Source of the DNA: Bacteroidales bacterium
GTDB lineage: Bacteria > Bacteroidota > Bacteroidia > Bacteroidales > UBA932
Reading direction: 5' to 3'
NCBI GenBank assembly: GCA_024401865.1
Contig: JAKSKI010000006.1
Coordinates: forward strand, 1 to 49,895
Length of the DNA: 49,895 bases
Below, in pieces: positions 45,557-49,895 of the stretch; position 1 is the first letter of the stretch; each line of letters starts with the position of its first letter. The notes beneath the pieces are model-generated. The model saw nothing but the letters and a program-made list of their open reading frames with translations. It had not been told where the DNA came from and made no database searches. A program made the position numbers and the translations under genes.

Positions 45557-46110
45557 GGATAGCGGTTTATTCGGGATCCTTCAACCCTCTTCACAGGGGC
45601 CATGAGGCGATAATGGAGTATCTGGTCGGAGACAGGCTCTTCGACAGGGTATATCTTGTGGTGTCGCCCCAGAGCCCGTTCAAGGATGAGTCCAATGTGG
45701 CTTCGGCTCAGGCAAGGTTCGATGCCGCCGTGGAAGCTGTCAGAAGACATCCGCATCTGAACGTCGTCGTGGATGACATCGAACTGGGAATGGAACCGCC
45801 CCATTATACCATACGCACGCTGGATGCCCTGAAACTCAGGGAGCCCTGCAATTCGTTCACGCTTGTCACCGGAGCCGACCAGTTGTATGATTTCCGCAGA
45901 TGGAAGGATTATGGGCGTATACTGCTCGAATACGGACTTCTCGTTTTCCCCAGGAGCGGATATGATGCCGAAGAGCTCAGGGAAGATCTGCTCAGGGAGA
46001 ATCCGGCCTTCAGAATAGATTTGGCCGCAGCTCCGCTGGTTGACGTTTCCTCTACTGAGATAAGGGATGCGCTTGCGTCCGGCAGGGATATGTCGGAATA
46101 TCTGATGTAG
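45553..46110 (+). CDS. nadD: Nicotinate-nucleotide adenylyltransferase
   Basis: A 185-residue enzyme joining nicotinate mononucleotide and ATP to deamido-NAD. The nucleotidyltransferase motif reads GSFNPLHRGH (8-17), with HxGH at 14-17. The C-terminal SSTEIRDAL is the ISSTxIR motif. It is co-translated with gmk (ATGA). With pnuC in the same window, NAD supply genes are represented twice but not in one operon. It converges on corA with six bases between. Confidence 0.95.
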   Translation: MRIAVYSGSFNPLHRGHEAIMEYLVGDRLFDRVYLVVSPQSPFKDESNVASAQARFDAAVEAVRRHPHLNVVVDDIELGMEPPHYTIRTLDALKLREPCNSFTLVTGADQLYDFRRWKDYGRILLEYGLLVFPRSGYDAEELREDLLRENPAFRIDLAAAPLVDVSSTEIRDALASGRDMSEYLM

Positions 46111-46116
46111 GTTCCG

Positions 46117-47070
46117 CTAAAGCATGCGGTGCTTTTTGAATGACAGCCAGAAGATGGCCGCCATAGCTGCCATCAGGAGCAGTATGCCGAGCCAGGCCAG
46201 ATCGAACTCCGCAAACGGCAACCGTACGTTCATTCCGTAGAAACTTGCCACGAGAGTGGCAGGCATCAGGAGCAGGGATATGAAGGTGAAAATCTTCATA
46301 ATCCTGTTCTGGTCGAGATTGATGATGCCCAGCACGGTGTCCTGGAGGTATTCGAGACGTTCGAATGCGAAATTGGTATGGTTGATAAGGGAGGCAATGT
46401 CCTGGACGATGATGCCCAGGTCTTCCCTCAGGTCGGTGTCCTTGGGGCAGAGTTTGCTCTTGAGTATGTTGGATACGAGTCTCTGCTTGTCCACTACATT
46501 TTCGCGAACCAACATCGCGTTCTCCTGCAAGCGGTTGATATCCAGAAGGAACTCTTCGTTGATGTCCTCCTGCTGGTTTATGCGCTTGCTGAACTGATTG
46601 ACATCCTTGGAGATAAGCTCCACGATGTCGGCATCGAGGTCGACCCTCTTGTCCATTATTTCCACGAATATATGCCATCCGTCCTCAAAGAGTTCGGGAC
46701 GCGCCTGCATCTTGTTCTGGATGGTGGAGAAGGAACGAAGAGGGATTTCCCTCAAGGTGGTGAGAATGCCGGATGCCAGGATGAAGGATACGGGGTCCAT
46801 CAGCATATCGTCATCGGCGGGGGAGAGGAAGTTGGTGTTGGCAAAAATAATCTTGCCCTCCTCACTGAAACGTGAAGAACTTTCGATCTCTTCGGCTTCC
46901 GCCCTTGATTGGATTTCTGTGCCCAAGAACGCTTCAACGGCCCTCTTTTCATCTCCTGTGGGTTCCAGAAGATCTATCCAGAGGACATTTTCTTTGCAGA
47001 TAGCAGCAAACTCCGTTTGGGACTGGGAGAGAGCTATCTCTTGCCCGAGTCTGTAGAAAATCTTGATCAT
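46117..47070 (-). CDS. corA: CorA family magnesium/cobalt transporter
   Basis: A 317-residue channel. A long cytosolic N-terminal part (about 1-255) with a helical stalk is followed by two membrane segments (about 258-278 and 290-312). The diagnostic GMN motif is at 279-281 in SFYGMNVRLPF. It mediates passive Mg2+ entry as a pentamer. The only -7-like element (TATCTTTG, 47158-47151 minus) leaves an 80-base leader, which would leave room for regulation but shows no M-box-like fold that I can recognise. Confidence 0.93.
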   Translation of the reverse strand: MIKIFYRLGQEIALSQSQTEFAAICKENVLWIDLLEPTGDEKRAVEAFLGTEIQSRAEAEEIESSSRFSEEGKIIFANTNFLSPADDDMLMDPVSFILASGILTTLREIPLRSFSTIQNKMQARPELFEDGWHIFVEIMDKRVDLDADIVELISKDVNQFSKRINQQEDINEEFLLDINRLQENAMLVRENVVDKQRLVSNILKSKLCPKDTDLREDLGIIVQDIASLINHTNFAFERLEYLQDTVLGIINLDQNRIMKIFTFISLLLMPATLVASFYGMNVRLPFAEFDLAWLGILLLMAAMAAIFWLSFKKHRML

Positions 47071-47150
47071 CGATCCTTCCTGATGGTCCCGGCTCTGTGT
47101 CGGAAGGGTTAAACTTACGGGTTGGCTGACAGCACGGAGAAGTCAGCCCA

Positions 47151-47180
47151 CAAAGATAAAAAACATTTTTCGTATATTTG
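47151..47180. promoter_or_regulatory. Back-to-back -7 elements, corA / recR
   Basis: TATCTTTG on the minus strand (47158-47151) and TATATTTG on the plus strand (47173-47180), separated by 14 bases. The plus element ends eight bases before the recR ATG. Confidence 0.55.
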
Positions 47181-47188
47181 CATCTGTA

Positions 47189-47818
47189 ATGTTTCAAAAC
47201 GAGAAATATCCCTCGAAAGTCCTGCAGGATGCAGTGGAGGCCATCAGTTCGCTGCCGGGAGTCGGCTCCAGAAGTGCCGTGCGACTGGCCCTCCATCTGC
47301 TCAGACAGCCGGGAGAAAGCGTGCACCGTTTTGCCATGGCTGTGGACAGGCTTGCTACGGACGTACGCTACTGTCGCACCTGTTCGATGATATCGGATTC
47401 GGAGGAATGCTCCATCTGCTCCGACAGGAGCCGCAATCATTCTCAGATATGCGTTGTGGAGAACGTCAGGGACGTTATGAGCATAGAGGCTACGGGGCAG
47501 TACCACGGAGTTTACCACGTGCTCGGAGGCATCATATCGCCAATCAACGGCATAGCTCCCTCGGACCTGACCATACAGGCCCTTGTCTCAAGGGTGTCGG
47601 CTCTCGGGGACAACGGCGTTCCGGTCGAGGTTATCCTGGCCCTCAGCGGTGATGTGGAAGGGGAGACAACGTCTTTCTATATATATCGACAGCTCGAGAA
47701 GACCGGCTGCAGTGTCACTTCCCTGGCGAGGGGCCTCGGTTTCGGCGATGACCTCGAATATGCCGATTCGCTCACTCTGGGGCGCTCTATCGTAAACAGA
47801 GTTAAATTCGAACCGTAA
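47189..47818 (+). CDS. recR: Recombination mediator RecR
   Basis: A 209-residue protein that with RecO loads RecA on gapped DNA. An N-terminal HhH (LPGVGSRSAVRLALHLL), a C4 zinc finger (C62, C65, C74, C77) and the Toprim domain (ICVVENVRDVMSIEATGQYHGVYHVLGG) are present in order. It is two to three residues longer than usual. It overlaps mntP: the last A of its TAA stop is the first base of the mntP ATG. Confidence 0.96.
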   Translation: MFQNEKYPSKVLQDAVEAISSLPGVGSRSAVRLALHLLRQPGESVHRFAMAVDRLATDVRYCRTCSMISDSEECSICSDRSRNHSQICVVENVRDVMSIEATGQYHGVYHVLGGIISPINGIAPSDLTIQALVSRVSALGDNGVPVEVILALSGDVEGETTSFYIYRQLEKTGCSVTSLARGLGFGDDLEYADSLTLGRSIVNRVKFEP

Positions 47819-48366
47819 TGGCTGTGGTTCAATCAATCCTTATTGCTGTTTCGCTCTGTGCCGACTGCTTTGCAGTCAGTCTATGTTCCGGAGTCACTCT
47901 TCGCAAAGTGAGTGTCGGACGGGTTATGCCTGTGGCGGCGATGTTCGCATTCATCCAGACCGCCCTGCTGCTGGTCGGGTGGATGTTCGGGAACATTTTT
48001 GCCGGGCTGGCCGGAAAAGTGGCGCACGTCATAGGATTTCTGCTCCTGCTGTATGTCGGCGGCTCGATGCTTGTCGAAGGTATTCGGGGCGATTCGGAAG
48101 TGAGGAATCTGTCGGGTCTCAAAAACGTGATTATTGGAGGAGTGGCCACGAGTATCGATGCCCTTGCCGTAGGTGCGGCGCAGTCGATGGCCGGAGTTGA
48201 ATGGACGGGCCTCGTTCCGCTTCTGGTGAGCGTGGCCGCAGTCACGGCCCTGTCGGTGGTGGCGGGACTCTTCGGAGGAAGCGTCGTCGGCAGAAAGGCG
48301 GGACGATGGGCTGAAATAGCCGGAGGAATCGTGCTGGTCTGTATAGGTGTCGGCGTGTTGTTCTGA
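47818..48366 (+). CDS. mntP: Manganese efflux pump MntP
   Basis: A 182-residue membrane protein with six segments in two inverted repeats. The conserved acidic residues that bind Mn2+ are in SLCADCFAVSLCSG (first half) and GGVATSIDALAVGAA (second half). It exports Mn2+. Co-translation with recR (TAATG) is probably incidental. No yybP-ykoY riboswitch is possible, since the start lies directly in the recR stop. It converges on pnuC with two bases between. Confidence 0.93.
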   Translation: MAVVQSILIAVSLCADCFAVSLCSGVTLRKVSVGRVMPVAAMFAFIQTALLLVGWMFGNIFAGLAGKVAHVIGFLLLLYVGGSMLVEGIRGDSEVRNLSGLKNVIIGGVATSIDALAVGAAQSMAGVEWTGLVPLLVSVAAVTALSVVAGLFGGSVVGRKAGRWAEIAGGIVLVCIGVGVLF

Positions 48367-48368
48367 GC

Positions 48369-48956
48369 CTACACGTATATTCCGCTGCGACGCCAGTGGA
48401 CCAGACCGATGACGGCGGATACAACGTAGCAGGCGTAAAGCAGGGACATCCACCAGTCTCCCTGGCTGGCAAACAGATATACGGTCACGATGTCGGCGGC
48501 AATCCAGAGGTGCCAGTTCTCGATGTGCGAATACGACAGCATCCAGGCGGCCAGGATGCTGAAGGAGAATGAGAGTCCGTCGGCAATCGGGGACGGGTCG
48601 TTTGTGAGGGAGAACAGCAGACATATCGCCGGAGTGCCGACAAGTCCGGCTGCGATGGCAGTGACGGATTCGCGCCGCGTGAGCTTCACAAGGTGCAGCT
48701 GGCCGCCGCTTTTGTGCTCCAGCTTTTTCCAGTTGACGATGCCGACCACCGACATGACTATGAAGTAGGCGTTGAGAATCACCTGGGCCCACAACGGACC
48801 CCAGACACCGTCATTGAAATTGGCGGCAGATACGATGAGGGCCGAGGTGCAGGTCAGGAGATTGAGGTACCACATCCACCTGTGCTGCACAACCTGCATG
48901 ATCATATAGATGACACCGGAGACCAGAGATATCAGCTGGATGCCTAACAAATCCAT
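48369..48956 (-). CDS. pnuC: Nicotinamide riboside transporter PnuC
   Basis: A 195-residue transporter with about seven membrane segments. Family marks are VVQHRWMWYLNLLTCTSALIV, AQVILNAYFIVMSVVGIVNW, and IENWHLWIAADIVTVYLFASQGDW (the WxxW-type substrate site near the C-terminus). It facilitates nicotinamide riboside uptake, driven by later phosphorylation. Some Bacteroidota PnuC-like proteins (PnuT) carry thiamine instead, but no TPP riboswitch or thi gene is seen here. Confidence 0.9.
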   Translation of the reverse strand: MDLLGIQLISLVSGVIYMIMQVVQHRWMWYLNLLTCTSALIVSAANFNDGVWGPLWAQVILNAYFIVMSVVGIVNWKKLEHKSGGQLHLVKLTRRESVTAIAAGLVGTPAICLLFSLTNDPSPIADGLSFSFSILAAWMLSYSHIENWHLWIAADIVTVYLFASQGDWWMSLLYACYVVSAVIGLVHWRRSGIYV

Positions 48957-48985
48957 ATTCAGGAAATTGCATTTGAAAAAGTGTG

Positions 48986-49013
48986 CAAAATTAATAATAT
49001 TTGACTATATTTG
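48986..49013. promoter_or_regulatory. Back-to-back -7 elements, pnuC / YegP-S1 gene
   Basis: TAATTTTG on the minus strand (48993-48986) and TATATTTG on the plus strand (49006-49013), separated by 12 bases. The plus side leaves a leader of about 70 bases containing a small hairpin. Confidence 0.55.
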
Positions 49014-49021
49014 CACGCTTT

Positions 49022-49038
49022 TGCGGATACCATCCGCA
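49022..49038 (+). promoter_or_regulatory. Leader hairpin upstream of the S1 fusion gene
   Basis: TGCGGAT-ACC-ATCCGCA, a perfect 7-bp stem with a three-base loop, about 10 bases after the -7 element and 50 bases before the ATG. It could be a 5' stabiliser or an autoregulation site for S1. Confidence 0.45.
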
Positions 49039-49088
49039 GGCTCAATACATAAAGTTTAACTACTAGTTTGTCTTTTTAACAACAATTA

Positions 49089-49895
49089 TGGCAAAATTTG
49101 AGATCAAGACCGCCAAAGACGGTCAGAATTATTTCAATCTCAAGGGCGAAGACGGCAAGGTCATCCTCACATCGGAGATGTACACCACCCTCAAGTCCTG
49201 CGAGAATGGAATCGCTTCAGTCAAGAAGAACGCTCCCATGGACGTCCGTTACGAGATGAAGCAGTCGGAAAGTGGCAAGTTCCACTTCAATCTGAAAGCC
49301 GGCAACCATCAGGTTATCGGTACAGGTATGAACTATGCAACTGAGGAAGAGGCCAAGGCAGCCCTTGAGGCAGTGAAGGCCGGTGCCGCAGATGCAGAGG
49401 TTGTTACAGTAGCTGAAGAGGAGATCAAGGAAGAGGCTCCCAAGGCTGAGAAGGCTCCCAAGGCCGAGAAAGTCGAAGAGGCTCCCAAGGCTGCTGCTGA
49501 GAAGGAAGTAAAGAAGTCTGCCCCCAAGGCAGAGAAAAAAGAAACCGGGATTGCAGCCCGCGTAAACGCATCCGTTGCACCCGAGGATTTCGATTGGGAT
49601 GCTTTCGAGAGCGGTGACGTATACGGTACCGCCGACAAGAAGGCTATCGACGAGGCTTATGACAAGACTCTCTCCAAGATTGTGGAGAATGAGGTTGTCG
49701 AGGGCGAGGTCACCGCTATCAACAAACGCGAAGTCGTTGTCACTATCGGTGGCAAGAGCGAAGGTGTCATAATGGCTCCCGAGTTCCGTTACAATCCCGA
49801 TCTGAAAGTCGGAGACAAGGTTGAGGTATACGTGGAGACTGCAGAGGACAAGAAAGGCCAGCTCGTGCTCAGCCACAAGAAGGCCCGCGCCCTCA
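49089..49895 (+). CDS. rpsA: YegP (DUF1508) tandem fused to 30S ribosomal protein S1 (partial)
   Basis: An open frame of 269 codons that runs off the right edge without a stop. Residues 3-49 and 53-98 are two DUF1508/YegP repeats (first: KFEIKTAKDGQNYFNL, ENGIASVKKNAP; second: GKFHFNLKAGNHQVIGTG). Residues 100-160 form an Ala/Lys/Glu/Pro linker with repeated APKAEK. From about 165 the sequence is the N-terminus of Bacteroidota ribosomal protein S1, including FDWDAFESG, VVEGEVTAINKREVVVTIGGKS, FRYNPDLKVGDKVEVYVE and LVLSHKKARA. No internal ATG lies between residues 82 and 228, so separate translation of S1 is unlikely. I know S1 as starting with the FDWDAF region, so the fusion is unusual. S1 binds mRNA on the 30S subunit. 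Confidence 0.88.

Noticed and set aside
47071-47150. M-box-like magnesium riboswitch before corA
   Set aside because: The 80-base leader shows only weak pairing and none of the conserved M-box segments; too short.
48957-49005. Thiamine or NAD riboswitch before pnuC
   Set aside because: The leader is under 30 bases from the -7 element, too short, and has no conserved motif.
49089-49895. Fusion as a sequencing frameshift joining yegP and rpsA
   Set aside because: The whole 269 codons read in one frame with a coherent linker and steady codon use, and there is no stop or start codon placed as a gene boundary between the domains.

Overview
The window is a chromosomal segment of a member of the Bacteroidota, most likely order Bacteroidales. 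The evidence is the recurrent promoter form TTG-N20-TAnnTTTG, the near absence of Shine-Dalgarno sequences, and family-restricted proteins (DUF4290, LolA_2-like, DUF3822, DUF4293, an AddA/AddB-type pair, gyrA followed by a TPR protein). Genus cannot be fixed from this sequence; the rather GC-rich codon use would suit a Rikenellaceae-like gut lineage, but that is a guess. I see 46 protein genes (44 complete, one cut at each edge) packed almost without gaps. No rRNA, tRNA, CRISPR array, insertion sequence or prophage was recognised, and no gene-free stretch exceeds 300 bases.

Layout. 1-158: tail of a reverse transcriptase resembling diversity-generating-retroelement enzymes. 133-9083 (minus): an operon DUF4290 - ftsK - lolA-like - addB-like - addA-like, every junction a 4-base ATGA overlap. 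9136-11200: ApbE lipoprotein (minus) and a FISUMP-domain lipoprotein (plus). 11189-12241 (minus): a compact ComEC. 12308-14526: ackA (plus) and pta (minus), tail to tail. pta is the last gene of a minus-strand run that begins with a DHH phosphoesterase at 19724 and includes a double-FKBP lipoprotein, a MATE transporter, a cytidylate-kinase-like protein and a serine hydrolase. 19819-22981 (plus): membrane protein - short DUF3822 - rsmD - cstA. 22976-31518: mazG, tcdA, prfA, a DUF4293 protein, a LytTR membrane regulator, a Clp-N protein, gyrA and a TPR protein. 31525-33533 (minus): capA-like and phoH. 33575-40016 (plus): SPOR lipoprotein - inactive M28/TonB_C fusion - leuS - two YitT proteins. 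40088-49895: AraC-type membrane regulator, RluA-family synthase, dnaK, fba, gmk-nadD, corA, recR-mntP, pnuC, and a truncated gene fusing a YegP (DUF1508) tandem to ribosomal protein S1.

Functionally this is core genome: recombination and chromosome segregation (AddA/AddB, FtsK, RecR, GyrA), translation (RF1, LeuS, RsmD, TcdA, RluA, S1), acetate and glycolytic metabolism (AckA, Pta, Fba), NAD supply (NadD, PnuC), metal transport (CorA, MntP) and envelope functions.

The observations most worth following are the YegP-S1 fusion at the right edge, the M28/TonB_C fusion with three lost catalytic positions, a repeated back-to-back -7 promoter arrangement in divergent intergenic regions, a 16-bp hairpin abutting the AraC-type start codon, and the DGR-like reverse transcriptase tail at the left edge.
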